Positions 18,043-26,784 of a stretch of 64,000 bases of DNA are shown here, piece after piece (position 1 is the stretch's first letter; each line of letters opens with the position of its first letter). Position numbers and translations under genes: made by a program. The notes beneath the pieces are model-generated. The model made no database searches. It had not been told where the DNA came from and saw only the letters and a list, made by a program, of their open reading frames with translations. The stretch comes from Thalassomonas actiniarum (GTDB lineage: Bacteria > Pseudomonadota > Gammaproteobacteria > Enterobacterales > Alteromonadaceae): assembly GCF_000948975.2 (NCBI RefSeq), contig NZ_CP059735.1, positions 186,001 through 250,000 on the forward strand. The letters run 5' to 3'.

Positions 18043-19065
18043 TCAGGCTTGCTCGCTGGATTGGCGAATAATGAGTTCCACTTCCAGCAATTTAGATTCA
18101 ATCGGTTTATTCTCGATTTTTTTCAGTACCTTACTCACCAGTAACTCACCGGCAGTCGTGGTATTTTGTCTTACCGTGGTCAAAGAAGGTGAGCTGAATG
18201 CCGACATGGCGATATCATCGAAACCGATAATGGCAATTTCTTCGGGAATGGCAACTTTTTGCTCATGCAAATATTTCATCACTCCAAGGGCTATGGTATC
18301 GCTGACGGCAAAAATGCCGTCGATTTTTGGATGTTTGCCTTCCAGGTAATTTTTGATCTGTTGATAACCGTCGTTTGAGGTCAGGTCGGTTTTAAGCCTG
18401 AGGGTCGGCTCTAAGGCGAGACCGGCTTCTTCACAGGCATCCTGATAACCCAGCCAGCGCTGTTCCAACTCGTTATGCTCTATATCACCCATAAAGGCGA
18501 TATTTTTACAGCCTTTATCAATCAGGTGTTTGACCGCCAGGTAACCGCCTTTGCGGTTGTCACTGCCGATGGTGGTGTAGTTTTTATTGGCAAATTCCGT
18601 ACCCCAGACCACAAAAGGCACATTGTTGCTGGCCAGGGCTTCGATGCGCGGGTCATGCTCCCCCTGACCGACAATGATCAGGCCATCTGCCCGGCGGGAT
18701 TCAAAATAATAATTGTTCCAGTCACCGGTGGCGGTTTTGGTGGTGGTCAGCAGCATGTCATAGCCAAACTTGGTGAGTTCATCCGCTATGGTACCCAATA
18801 ACTTCATCAGGAAGGGATCGGAAATTGACTGTTCGGTATTTTGATCGAACATAACAATCACGGCTATGGTATGGGTTTTTTGGGTGCGCAACTTACTGGC
18901 GGTGGCATTGACACTGAAGTTATGCTCCTGAGCCAGCTGCTGGACAAAATCCCGGGTTTTCTGGCTCACCAGGGGGTTATTGCGCAGCGCCCGGGATACC
19001 GTCGACTGGGAAACATTGGCCATTTTGGCAATGTCGGCAAGTGTTTTAATGGTCTTTTCTTTCAT
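18043..19065 (-). CDS. LacI-family transcriptional regulator
   Basis: A 340-residue repressor-type protein. The N-terminal helix-turn-helix and hinge read TLADIAKMANVSQSTVSRAL, as in LacI/GalR proteins, followed by a periplasmic-binding-protein-like sensor domain (GYLAVKHLIDKGCKNIAFMG, and AIIGFDDIAMSAFSSPSLT near the end). It should bind the TTGCAAACGTTTGCAA-type sites before the GH65 gene and the TonB receptor and respond to an alpha-glucoside or its phosphate. The start at 19065 fits family alignment but has no good ribosome-binding site; an ATG at 19095 behind AAGGGTGA would add ten residues. Confidence 0.9.
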   Translation of the reverse strand: MKEKTIKTLADIAKMANVSQSTVSRALRNNPLVSQKTRDFVQQLAQEHNFSVNATASKLRTQKTHTIAVIVMFDQNTEQSISDPFLMKLLGTIADELTKFGYDMLLTTTKTATGDWNNYYFESRRADGLIIVGQGEHDPRIEALASNNVPFVVWGTEFANKNYTTIGSDNRKGGYLAVKHLIDKGCKNIAFMGDIEHNELEQRWLGYQDACEEAGLALEPTLRLKTDLTSNDGYQQIKNYLEGKHPKIDGIFAVSDTIALGVMKYLHEQKVAIPEEIAIIGFDDIAMSAFSSPSLTTVRQNTTTAGELLVSKVLKKIENKPIESKLLEVELIIRQSSEQA

Positions 19066-19120
19066 GACGGAGATTATTGCATATTCAGCAAACATTACAA
19101 TCACCCTTATATCATAGTCT

Positions 19121-19192
19121 TGAAAACGATTGCATCAAATTCTTGCTACCTTGTTGCAAACGATTGCATAAAAATATTGCAATCGTTTGCAA
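19121..19192. promoter_or_regulatory. Cluster of three LacI-type operators
   Basis: Two clear sites, TTGCAAACGATTGCAT (19154-19169) and TTGCAATCGTTTGCAA (19177-19192), are spaced 23 bases start to start, about two helical turns. A weaker site, GAAAACGATTGCATCA, lies around 19122-19137. They sit between the divergent regulator and TonB receptor genes and imply joint repression and autoregulation. Confidence 0.75.
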
Positions 19193-19297
19193 AGCTGCCT
19201 ATATTGAATGTGGGGAAAGAAATCTTTCAAAACTAGAATTACGACTATTAAAGGCTAGTGTTACTAGATGCAATACTGGCTTGAAGAGGATGAAGTG

Positions 19298-21580
19298 ATG
19301 ACAAAGAATTTTAAACTATCTTCCGTTGCTGCAGTACTAGCCCTGGTATGCCAGCCGTTTAGTGCCATAAGTGCGGAACAAGAGACAGCAGATAATAGCT
19401 CGTCAGCACCTAAAACCGAAAAAATTGAGCAAATCGTCGTTACCGGTACCTTCAGCGGTAAAGCGGTAAGAAAAGTGGATGCAGGTTACGCCATCAGTAA
19501 CTTTTCCGAAGATGATATTAAAAAACTGGCGCCAAAAAGCACCGCGGATTTATTTAAAGCGGTTCCCGGCGTCTGGTCAGAAAGTTCCGGCGGTGTTGCC
19601 GGGGCCAACGTGTTTGTCCGTGGTTTTCCCAGCACCGGGGATGCGCCTTTCTTAACGGTGCAGTTACAAGGGGCACCGATTTTCCCGCCACCGACCCTGT
19701 CTTTTTTAGAAAACTCCTCGATATTCCGCCTCGATGAAACCGTTGAATTCATGGAAGCCCTGCGCGGCGGCACCAACCCGGTTATTTCCAATGGCCAGCC
19801 GGGTTTGACCACTAACTTCTTACTTAAAGAAGGCAGTGACGATACCGAAGGCAAGGTAAAATACTCAACCTCAGATTTTGGTCTGCAGCGCTTTGACGGC
19901 GTGCTTAGCGGCGCGCTGGCGGACGACCTTTACTTTATGATCGGCGGTTATGTGAAAAGCTCACCGGGTGTACGCGATGCCGGTTTTAATGCCGAAGAAG
20001 GTCAGCAGTTCACCATTAATATCACCAAAGAGCTGGATAACGGTAAAATTAATCTTTATACCCGCCAAACCGATGATCACGGTGTCTGGTATCTGCCTGC
20101 GCCGATCAATGCGCCGGGTGTAGACAATGAATATGTACAGATAGGCACCAATAACCGTCAGGCCACTATTCAGTACGGCCCGGACAATACCAGTGAAGCT
20201 TTTGATTTCGGTGATGGTCGTGGCTGGAAAGGTTCTGTTTCCGGCGGTAGTGTTGAACTGGAGCTGGACAATGGCTGGGATCTGGTAGACCGCTTTAGTT
20301 ATACCCAGGGGGATGCCAATACTTTTGGTTTAGTGCCTAACGATAATGCCGTTGCCCTGTCCAGTGTTGCCGATAACGGCGCTACTGCCATCGGTGCGGT
20401 GACAGGTACTGAATATGCCGGCGATACTATGGTGCAGCAAATTGGCCGCTGGGTGGTGAAAAAAGAAATTGAAGCTTTCACCAATGATCTTGCCCTGACC
20501 AAAACCTTTGATAAAGGCAGCTTTACCGCGGGTTATTATAATTCAACCTACCAGTCTAAAGATTGGTGGTCGATAGGCAACCAGGCCTATCACGTGGTGG
20601 AAACCGGCGGTGAAATGCTCACCGGTATCGACTGTAACGACAATGCCGACAGCTGTGGCTGGAACTATGATATCAACAGTGTCGGTGACGGTACTACCCG
20701 TGCGGTATACGGTGCCCTTTCTTATGAAGTGACCGATAAACTCACCTTGGACGGCGGTGTGCGTTTCGAGCAGCATGAAATCGAATATACCGTGGATGAA
20801 GGCCTGACCGGCTCTATTTCCAAGGCGGTTTCTTATGATGAAAACGGTACTTCCTGGACCTTTGGCGGTAACTATTCGCTGACCCGGGATTCGGGGATTT
20901 TTGCCCGTATCAGTAACGGTAGCAAGATGCCGTATTTTGATGATTTCCGCGATAACTTCGATGACTATACCAATGGCGAAGACCTGATCAAGGATGTACG
21001 CCAGTATGAGCTTGGCTATAAGTTGTCAAAAGATAACTATAGTGTCTATGCCACTGGTTTCTTTAATGAGGTGGAAGGTGATTTAGAAGTACCTCAGCCG
21101 GGTCAGCCTGCTGTTGTCCGTACCACCCAGGCATATGGTGTTGAGCTTGATTTCACTTATTACAACGACGATGGTTTTTCCGTTAGCTTGAACTCTACCC
21201 TGCAGGATACCGAGATCCTTAAGGGGCAGGATAAAGGTAATGAATTGCAACGTCTGCCTAAGTGGCAGGTGCGTATTACCCCCAGCTATGAATATGAGTT
21301 CAGTAACGGCATGTTGGCGACCGTATACGGTACCTTGTCTGCGGTTGGTGACCGTCATTCAAGCAACGCCAACATAGACGAACAGGAACTGCCGGGTTAT
21401 GAAAAAGTTGACCTGGGTGTGATCTTCGATGTTACCGACGAGGTACAGGTGCAGTTTGCTGCCAATAACCTGACCGATGAAGACGGTTTAACGGAAGGGG
21501 ATCCGCGTGACGCGCTATCGTCTAACGCCCGTTATATCTTGCCAAGAAGCTTTGACTTCAGTGTGAGTTACCAGTTCTAA
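19298..21580 (+). CDS. TonB-dependent outer-membrane receptor
   Basis: A 760-residue outer-membrane receptor. A signal peptide ends near ...FSAISAEQ. The TonB box region is EKIEQIVVTGTFSGKAVRK, followed by the plug domain (TADLFKAVPGVWSESSGGV, NVFVRGFPSTGDAPF). A large beta-barrel ends in the aromatic-rich SFDFSVSYQF. The start at 19298 follows AAGAGGA; an upstream ATG at 19268 would spoil the signal peptide. It probably imports the alpha-glucoside processed by the GH65 enzyme, given the shared operator sequence. No periplasmic glycosidase is encoded alongside. Confidence 0.9.
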   Translation: MTKNFKLSSVAAVLALVCQPFSAISAEQETADNSSSAPKTEKIEQIVVTGTFSGKAVRKVDAGYAISNFSEDDIKKLAPKSTADLFKAVPGVWSESSGGVAGANVFVRGFPSTGDAPFLTVQLQGAPIFPPPTLSFLENSSIFRLDETVEFMEALRGGTNPVISNGQPGLTTNFLLKEGSDDTEGKVKYSTSDFGLQRFDGVLSGALADDLYFMIGGYVKSSPGVRDAGFNAEEGQQFTINITKELDNGKINLYTRQTDDHGVWYLPAPINAPGVDNEYVQIGTNNRQATIQYGPDNTSEAFDFGDGRGWKGSVSGGSVELELDNGWDLVDRFSYTQGDANTFGLVPNDNAVALSSVADNGATAIGAVTGTEYAGDTMVQQIGRWVVKKEIEAFTNDLALTKTFDKGSFTAGYYNSTYQSKDWWSIGNQAYHVVETGGEMLTGIDCNDNADSCGWNYDINSVGDGTTRAVYGALSYEVTDKLTLDGGVRFEQHEIEYTVDEGLTGSISKAVSYDENGTSWTFGGNYSLTRDSGIFARISNGSKMPYFDDFRDNFDDYTNGEDLIKDVRQYELGYKLSKDNYSVYATGFFNEVEGDLEVPQPGQPAVVRTTQAYGVELDFTYYNDDGFSVSLNSTLQDTEILKGQDKGNELQRLPKWQVRITPSYEYEFSNGMLATVYGTLSAVGDRHSSNANIDEQELPGYEKVDLGVIFDVTDEVQVQFAANNLTDEDGLTEGDPRDALSSNARYILPRSFDFSVSYQF

Positions 21581-21601
21581 CGGTTGCTCGCTGATACGAT
21601 T

Positions 21602-21627
21602 AAAAAGGCCGGTTAACCGGCCTTTTT
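21602..21627 (+). terminator. Terminator after the TonB receptor
   Basis: AAAAAGGCCGG, TTAA, CCGGCCTTTTT: a strong symmetrical hairpin with a T run, 21 bases after the receptor stop. Confidence 0.92.
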
Positions 21628-21874
21628 AGCTCGCAAACCAAAGAAAGACAAATGGTTACCTTGCCCGGCACAATAAGCGTTCGGCTTTACTTGCGGGGCC
21701 TGTAGGACGTTGTGATTTGGTGTTTGGTTATTTTCTCGGTGAGCCTGACGTTATACATAGCAGTACCTAACAGGTTTGAGCGCCTTATAGCCATTAACAT
21801 AAGCAAGTGCTTTAAAAGCGGGTGAATTATTCGCTTTGCCAGCGTTAAGCCACCCGCCTTTTCCTGAGTTAAGC

Positions 21875-22168
21875 TTATTGTTCAAGCTTAAAGTGGCGCA
21901 GGTCGTTGTGAAGCGTATCTATTTGATCCCGGTATTTTCTGACTTGTATTTTCAACTTATAACAAACATGCCATATACCTTCACTGGTTTGTGGGGTAAT
22001 ACACTCAGGCTCGCGGGCAACAGCGGCGAAAGCATCACACAAGAAGGAGCATTCATCACTGAATTTGCTAAAGTCGTCACTCAGTTCGAGACTCTTGCTT
22101 GTTAACTGCTTCCTTTTCGCTTCATGATCCAGCAGAGCCCCCGGGGTAATTGTGTTTGACTCAGACAT
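21875..22168 (-). CDS. Hypothetical small protein
   Basis: A 97-residue protein (MSESNTITPGALLDHEAKRK...) with no family I recognise. The start at 22168 has a strong AAGGGAGG ribosome-binding site nine bases upstream. It is predicted largely helical, with a cysteine-containing segment (DECSFLCDAFAAVA). The upstream gene's stop overlaps its start by eight bases, so the two form a coupled pair. Cytoplasmic, no signal or membrane segment. Confidence 0.6.
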   Translation of the reverse strand: MSESNTITPGALLDHEAKRKQLTSKSLELSDDFSKFSDECSFLCDAFAAVAREPECITPQTSEGIWHVCYKLKIQVRKYRDQIDTLHNDLRHFKLEQ

Positions 22169-22313
22169 GATACCGGCCTCCCTTGATGGTGAGCGGCAAA
22201 CTATGCCGGGCACGGTTGTGGTGGTTTGTTGGTGGATATTGGTGGTCAGGTATATTTTCGGTTAAAGAAACTTTAACCGAGTGAAACTCTGACATATCAT
22301 TAGATTTAGCCAT
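22161..22313 (-). CDS. Hypothetical 50-residue protein, coupled to the next gene
   Basis: A short frame starting MAKSNDMSEFHSVKVSL behind GAGGT and ending KGGRYHV, with the stop inside the start region of the downstream gene (ATGTCTGA). The C-terminal half is rich in His, Pro and Arg. The length and the overlap suggest a genuine leader or partner gene. Function unknown. Confidence 0.45.
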   Translation of the reverse strand: MAKSNDMSEFHSVKVSLTENIPDHQYPPTNHHNRARHSLPLTIKGGRYHV

Positions 22314-22950
22314 GATGGATACCTCAGTACAGTAGTATCTGTTGTGGTTAGCTGCTTCTGAGTGCGCTAACACTCAGGAGTAGCGCTTAACGGCTCAGCA
22401 GCATGTTGCCGGTTGAACCTTGCACCTTGCACTTTATGAATATTTTATCAGTAAGAAACACCTCTCTTGGTTGTGGGGGATTGCTGGATTCCCCTTAAAG
22501 GTATAGTACAAAAGACTATATAAATCCACAGTATTTTTATGGGAAGGGGAGAGTATGTATCTATTTGATAATTAAGTGTATTGAAGTTTTTATCAGAGAT
22601 GTTTTCTGACCTAGTCACGCTTTTTCTGTGCCAGGTAAGATACTTTTTGGCAATGAACTAAGTAAACTTAGACTTAAATCTTTATAAGAAAATAAAGGGT
22701 AAGCTATAAAGCCGCATTTTTACCGTAAATACGGCAAAATGTCGCTTTTCAACGCCTTGCTATCAAATTGAAAATTTCTAACTTATTGATGGTGTGTTTT
22801 TAAAAGATAAAATTAAAACATTCAATGATAATTTAGCTGGTCGTATTTCTGGCAGAAATACGAAATATTTTCGGTTAATATAGCTGTTATGTTTTCATGC
22901 ACGCCGAAGTCATGAATATGTTGATGTTTGGTTCATTTAGGGTTTAATGA
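22314..22950. other. Gene-free AT-rich stretch with hairpins
   Basis: No gene is seen. It contains a perfect ten-base-stem hairpin, TCGTATTTCT-GGC-AGAAATACGA (22841-22863), and a nested inverted repeat around 22712-22743 (CCGTA-AA-TACGG inside GCATTTT...AAAATG). The promoter of the small gene pair should lie near its left end. Confidence 0.5.
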
Positions 22951-22997
22951 CTTAAAAAAACAGCGATGACATTTTGATAATGCATAGCTGTTTTAAG
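22951..22997 (-). terminator. Terminator of the secreted-protein gene
   Basis: CTTAAAAAAACAGC and GCTGTTTTAAG pair around a 22-base loop. On the minus strand the stem ends in a run of seven T, about 20 bases after the stop at 23017. Confidence 0.7.
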
Positions 22998-23016
22998 TTT
23001 TATAGACTAGCCATTT

Positions 23017-23736
23017 TTAACAATTACTATGGTATTTTACTCGTTCGAAGGATCTATTCCAGGTAGCATCAAAAAAATACCATTCAGATTTACCGTCATT
23101 GTGGCGAGCAAAAAAACTATCTATACGATCGCCATTATTTTCTATTAATTCGGTCACACGTTCAGGTTGCCCACCAGAGCGACAGTTAGTATACCAAGCA
23201 TATCGCTCTCCCTGTCCGTCTTTGATTTCATATTTCCAATAAAGTCTGTCTTTTACTGAAATAAAACCAGAAATTTTACTTTCCACCAAAGCGTTATTTA
23301 CAATGCTTTGAGTAATTAGATTGCCATCACAATAATAATAATATCCAAAACCAGAACCCCTCAATATACAATCATGGTCAACAAAAACATTTACGCGCCC
23401 ATCACTATTTGTAATACAATTTTGCCCATTTTGGTCACAAACTTCTACTTCTATTGTTTGTTGACCGCTTATTGTATTTGGTCCTCGGACATCACTTGTT
23501 GTAGTTAATCCGCTTCGATATTTATGTCTAGGTTCGCCTGATGGTTTATTAACATATAAATTATATGTTGGGTTGGGGTAAGTATTAGATAGATAGTAAT
23601 TAGACCAATCTATTGTTACTGACTCATTTATGTCTATGCTTGATGGTGTTGCTTTGACATAATCTGATGCCAGTAAAGTAGTGCTGAATAGGGGTAATAC
23701 TAAGATTATAGATAATAGTCTTATTTTCTTTAACAT
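23017..23736 (-). CDS. Secreted protein of unknown function
   Basis: A 239-residue protein with a signal peptide (MLKKIRLLSIILVLPLFSTT, cleavage near LLAS) behind a GGAGG site. The next part (YVKATPSSIDINESVTIDWS, then TIEVEVCDQNGQNCI) resembles an Ig-like or fibronectin-like beta domain with a probable disulphide. The C-terminal part is aromatic-rich (GFGYYYYCDGN). No enzyme motif is seen. It lies immediately left of the first attC in opposite orientation to the cassette genes and could be a reversed first cassette, but no left boundary site was found. Confidence 0.6.
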   Translation of the reverse strand: MLKKIRLLSIILVLPLFSTTLLASDYVKATPSSIDINESVTIDWSNYYLSNTYPNPTYNLYVNKPSGEPRHKYRSGLTTTSDVRGPNTISGQQTIEVEVCDQNGQNCITNSDGRVNVFVDHDCILRGSGFGYYYYCDGNLITQSIVNNALVESKISGFISVKDRLYWKYEIKDGQGERYAWYTNCRSGGQPERVTELIENNGDRIDSFFARHNDGKSEWYFFDATWNRSFERVKYHSNC

Positions 23737-23871
23737 ATTTAAATCCTCCGTTGATTTATGAGCGAACATTATAACTATTAACAATTACATGTAAATTTTT
23801 TTACAAAAAAAACATATAATCAGGTTGGATATTAATTATCAAAGTAATATTTTATAGTGTGAGCTTGGAAA

Positions 23872-23959
23872 ACATAACAAGTGTGTCATGCAGGAATTTT
23901 AATAAAATGCCGCTGCGCGTCAAAACTTTTATTAAAATCCTCATACACAGGCGTTAGGC
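23872..23959 (+). repeat. attC site 1 (long class)
   Basis: Bounded by ACATAAC and GTTAGGC. The arms GCAGGAATTTTAATAAAA and TTTTATTAAAATCCTC are a long imperfect inverted repeat around a loop, as in integron attC sites. It marks the left end of the recognisable array. Confidence 0.8.
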
Positions 23960-23973
23960 ATACAGGCAAAAAA

Positions 23974-24303
23974 ATGAAGGATATCGTCAATAATGAGTGC
24001 TATTCAGAAATGCTCAAGATTCAAGAGTTATTGAATGCGAAGCTTCGTAATGACTTCGAAATTGAAAAAGTAAAAGGGCGAGAGCATCTAGCTCGTTTTC
24101 TTACTAGCCGAGTTGGGCAGCTCATTGATGAGTTAAATGCGACAGGCTATTCATTTGCACCTTGTGATTACAGTGGTGATATCAATTTTGAAAACAGTGA
24201 GCAGTCATTTAGCAATGGTGCTGACATGGGGGAAGGTATCATTATTCACTTTCATGGATATTCTGTTCAAGCTACCTGGGAAGGTAGTGATAAATATGCC
24301 TAA
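23974..24303 (+). CDS. Integron cassette protein, unknown
   Basis: A 109-residue protein beginning MKDIVNNECYSEMLKIQEL just after attC 1, with its stop TAA forming part of attC 2 (a usual cassette economy). Earlier in-frame GTG codons fall inside attC 1 and are rejected. No signal peptide or membrane segment, and no family recognised. The C-terminal half has mixed strands (GEGIIIHFHGYSVQATWEG). Confidence 0.65.
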   Translation: MKDIVNNECYSEMLKIQELLNAKLRNDFEIEKVKGREHLARFLTSRVGQLIDELNATGYSFAPCDYSGDINFENSEQSFSNGADMGEGIIIHFHGYSVQATWEGSDKYA

Positions 24304-24372
24304 CAAGTTGCACCAATTCGCACCTTCGGTGCCGGACGCTCGTACCTCGCGCCGCTGTGCAAAGCGTTAACG
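24298..24372 (+). repeat. attC site 2
   Basis: Begins GCCTAACAAG and ends GCGTTAACG. An inner palindrome (TTCGCACCTTCGGTGCC) gives the usual fold. The right core differs from the GTTRRRY consensus at one position. Confidence 0.75.
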
Positions 24373-24377
24373 GTACT

Positions 24378-24947
24378 ATGAATATTGAAATTCTCTGCGA
24401 GAATATATACGAAGACTTAGAAGGCTACATAAGTGCTATCGAAAGTACTTATATGGGAATTAGCTTTATATACGAAACTGATCACTGGGATGATTTTGAT
24501 AAGCGAATCAAATTAAAAATAGAGTGTGAAGGCGTTGCTGAGTCAACGTTAAACATTGACGCTGGCGGTTCGTTTCAGTTATTTACTAAACATCCTGTTT
24601 TAGATGAATATCTTGGTGATTCAGGCGTGCTTTACTTTTCTAGTAAACCAGAAAATCCAAATGAAATTATTGGCCTGTTATATTCCGAACATGAATCATA
24701 TTTTGGTGATTGGCGCGACTTATCTAAATACTTGAATACAAATATACCATTTAGCGAGTTGCTGAGTAGTGGCAATGGCTCTCTAGCAAACGCACCAATC
24801 AATGTGTTAGAGATATATAAAAATGCCGTATCCGATTATTTAAATGTAAACATTGTCAAATCTCATAAAAATGATGGTGGCTTTAAAATGTTAGTCGTAG
24901 AAAATACATATATTGTGTGTAAGAGCATTAGTGTGAAGTACTGCTAA
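24378..24947 (+). CDS. Integron cassette protein, unknown
   Basis: A 189-residue protein starting MNIEILCENIYEDLEGY six bases after attC 2; the stop is within attC 3. It is acidic, without a signal peptide, and has strand-rich character (LKIECEGVAESTLNIDAGGS). No homologue recognised. The base composition is clearly more AT-rich than the flagellar genes. Confidence 0.65.
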   Translation: MNIEILCENIYEDLEGYISAIESTYMGISFIYETDHWDDFDKRIKLKIECEGVAESTLNIDAGGSFQLFTKHPVLDEYLGDSGVLYFSSKPENPNEIIGLLYSEHESYFGDWRDLSKYLNTNIPFSELLSSGNGSLANAPINVLEIYKNAVSDYLNVNIVKSHKNDGGFKMLVVENTYIVCKSISVKYC

Positions 24948-25038
24948 CAAGATATGGGGGATATTATCCATACAAGCGCAATCAAACGGAGTAATTTTCC
25001 GCTGCGCTCCAAATTGCCCGGTGTTGCGGGCGTTATAA
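24942..25038 (+). repeat. attC site 3 (long class)
   Basis: TGCTAAC to GTTATAA, with GGAGTAATTTTCCGCTGCGCTCCAAATT in the central loop region; the CGCTGCGCTCC motif recurs in other long sites of the array. Confidence 0.75.
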
Positions 25039-25050
25039 CCACATCGAGCT

Positions 25051-25446
25051 ATGAGCGAATCAGAAATTAAGTACGGGATTCAGAAGCAATTTAGAGAGGC
25101 ATTGCAAGCACTAGCTGTTTCTCCGGAATTACAGGTTGAATTTACTGGGCCTTGTGATGTGCCTGTTGAAATCATTGAGGATTACTTGCTTTGGTGTGGT
25201 TCCTATAAAAACTATTTCAAAGATGAACTTAGTAATCAAATTGTCGAAGAAATTACAGATCTAGGTTATTGGGTTGATAAAATGCCTGATACTGTGTTTA
25301 GAGATACAAATATAGAGTCTATGCAGCAGCCGGAGTGGGAACCACTTAGAGCAAAAGCTAAAGAGCTGTTGCTAAAATTAAATTGGCCTATAGAACCTCC
25401 ACCACCTTTTGTTAATGAAGGAGATGGTGTTTATAGGCGTAAATAA
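25051..25446 (+). CDS. Integron cassette protein, unknown
   Basis: A 131-residue acidic protein (MSESEIKYGIQKQFREALQA...) with predicted helices, a Pro-rich tail (WPIEPPPPFVNEGDG) and no signal peptide. It fills the cassette between attC 3 and attC 4. No family recognised. Confidence 0.65.
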   Translation: MSESEIKYGIQKQFREALQALAVSPELQVEFTGPCDVPVEIIEDYLLWCGSYKNYFKDELSNQIVEEITDLGYWVDKMPDTVFRDTNIESMQQPEWEPLRAKAKELLLKLNWPIEPPPPFVNEGDGVYRRK

Positions 25447-25448
25447 GG

Positions 25449-25504
25449 TTATAACAAATAAAGCCAGCGGATTCGTAAACTCACCGCTGCTTCAAGCATT
25501 ATGA
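25449..25504 (+). repeat. attC site 4 (short class)
   Basis: TTATAACAA to CATTATGA, with the arms CAGCGGATTCGTAAA and CACCGCTGCTT. The right core has ATT in place of GTT, and the next gene's ATG lies inside it, so this site may be impaired. Confidence 0.65.
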
Positions 25505-25818
25505 GTACCCGTAATATGCAAACTGTTATAGGCGGTGATGTCATTGAAATTCACGCGCCGCAAGATCGTTTAGAGTTAAAGTTTGTTGTGCGAACTGCTA
25601 ATGGTGAAATAACTAACGTACGTTTTACTAATTCAGATAACTCCCCGATCAAAGTGGACTTTCAAGAACTATCTTTAAAAATGCTCTATGACCCAGAGTC
25701 AGAAATCACTAGTTTTGGTGAATTCGAGTATGTAAATAAAATTGAAAATGGTTTTGAAATCATAGGGGACTTTGGCATGGTTTGGGTATATTGCGAACTG
25801 AGCATGCCGAAGTTATAA
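25501..25818 (+). CDS. Integron cassette protein, unknown
   Basis: A 105-residue protein beginning MSTRNMQTVIGGDVIEIHA, with its start codon inside the right core of attC 4. Predicted all-beta (LELKFVVRTANGEITNVRF, FGEFEYVNKIENGFEIIG). No signal peptide. Family not recognised. Confidence 0.6.
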   Translation: MSTRNMQTVIGGDVIEIHAPQDRLELKFVVRTANGEITNVRFTNSDNSPIKVDFQELSLKMLYDPESEITSFGEFEYVNKIENGFEIIGDFGMVWVYCELSMPKL

Positions 25819-25821
25819 AAC

Positions 25822-25910
25822 TCATAACAACTTAATAGATAAGGAAAAATAATAACTAGTCGCTCCGCTCCTAAACAGTTATTATTTTCCTATTATGTAA
25901 GGCGTTAGCA
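25822..25910 (+). repeat. attC site 5 (long class)
   Basis: TCATAACAA to GTTAGCA. AGGAAAAATAATAACTAG pairs with CAGTTATTATTTTCCT around CGCTCCGCTCCTAAA, the same loop type as attC 11. Confidence 0.8.
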
Positions 25911-25994
25911 TTCAACATTGATTGCAATCTAATTAACTTGAGTTATTTATTTTTGATATAGTTGTAATTAATCATAACAACATGGATGTTTTGA

Positions 25995-26369
25995 ATGATA
26001 TATCTCGCGCGTTTTTTCTTTTGGTTTCTTCTAATTAGTAATTCGGTAGCGGATTATTTTGCTGCGGAGTCTAGCGAGCAAATTTTCATTGAATCATTTT
26101 TTCCTCTTATAGAGTCATTCCAGTTTCCTATATTGGTTTTTACGCTTATCTCTCTCTATGGTTTGGGGTATAAACGTACTATTTTCAGCATTAAAACTTA
26201 TAAAGTTATTGCTGTGTTGTACATTGCTTGTGCTATTTATCGTATTTTTATGCCGGTTATCATGTACTGGGAGCAATCAAGTGACATAAGTATAGAGTTA
26301 ATTATCTTTTTTCTTACGGATTTTTGGATATTTTGGGTATTGTGGAGCAATGAAAAATGTCAGGATTAA
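25995..26369 (+). CDS. Small integral membrane protein in a cassette
   Basis: A 124-residue protein with four hydrophobic segments (MIYLARFFFWFLLISNSVA; FQFPILVFTLISLYGLGY; VIAVLYIACAIYRIFMPVI; LIIFFLTDFWIFWVLW). Function unknown. Its last 13 bases overlap the next frame, so this cassette carries two coupled genes. Confidence 0.6.
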   Translation: MIYLARFFFWFLLISNSVADYFAAESSEQIFIESFFPLIESFQFPILVFTLISLYGLGYKRTIFSIKTYKVIAVLYIACAIYRIFMPVIMYWEQSSDISIELIIFFLTDFWIFWVLWSNEKCQD

Positions 26370-26677
26370 CTAGTCTACGTCAGATAAAATCAGCATCTCC
26401 TCTAGGGAGCTTATTGAGCTTAGGTTATAAGCAGATAGTAACTAAAAATAACGCTGAAGAAGTTTATCGTTCGTTAGTGCCTTTGTTGCATGAACAAATC
26501 AAAATAGGAAGAACCATAGATGACCCAATGATCCAAAATGCTCAAAAGGTACTTGAAGGGCTTGCACCTTTCGGAGTTCGTCGTAGGAATTTCAAAAGGT
26601 GGTACCTTGGCTCCAACACAAAGCTGCTTGAACTCCCCCATGATCCGGATAAGTTAACTATTGCTTGTTGGTGGTAG
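26357..26677 (+). CDS. Cassette protein, unknown
   Basis: A 106-residue basic, soluble protein (MSGLTSLRQIKSASPLGSLL...) overlapping the membrane-protein gene by 13 bases. The C-terminus is rich in Arg and Trp (VRRRNFKRWYLG ... CWW). The pair could be a membrane effector and its partner, but nothing in the sequence proves it. Confidence 0.5.
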   Translation: MSGLTSLRQIKSASPLGSLLSLGYKQIVTKNNAEEVYRSLVPLLHEQIKIGRTIDDPMIQNAQKVLEGLAPFGVRRRNFKRWYLGSNTKLLELPHDPDKLTIACWW

Positions 26678-26745
26678 AATATAGTTATTAATAAATAGGT
26701 GATATTTATTAATAAGGTAGCTAAGTCACTATAGTTTAGCTTTAA

Positions 26746-26760
26746 GTGCTAACAACACGC
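26746..26760 (+). repeat. attC site 6, left part (split by IS110 element)
   Basis: GTGCTAACAACACGC is the left end of an attC site. The right part continues at 28298-28339 (GCGTCAATCGG ... TTTGCGTTAAGT). Joining the two gives a short-class attC with inner arms CAAT and ATTG. Confidence 0.75.
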
Positions 26761-26784
26761 CCTGAGGTGGACCACAACTAAAAA

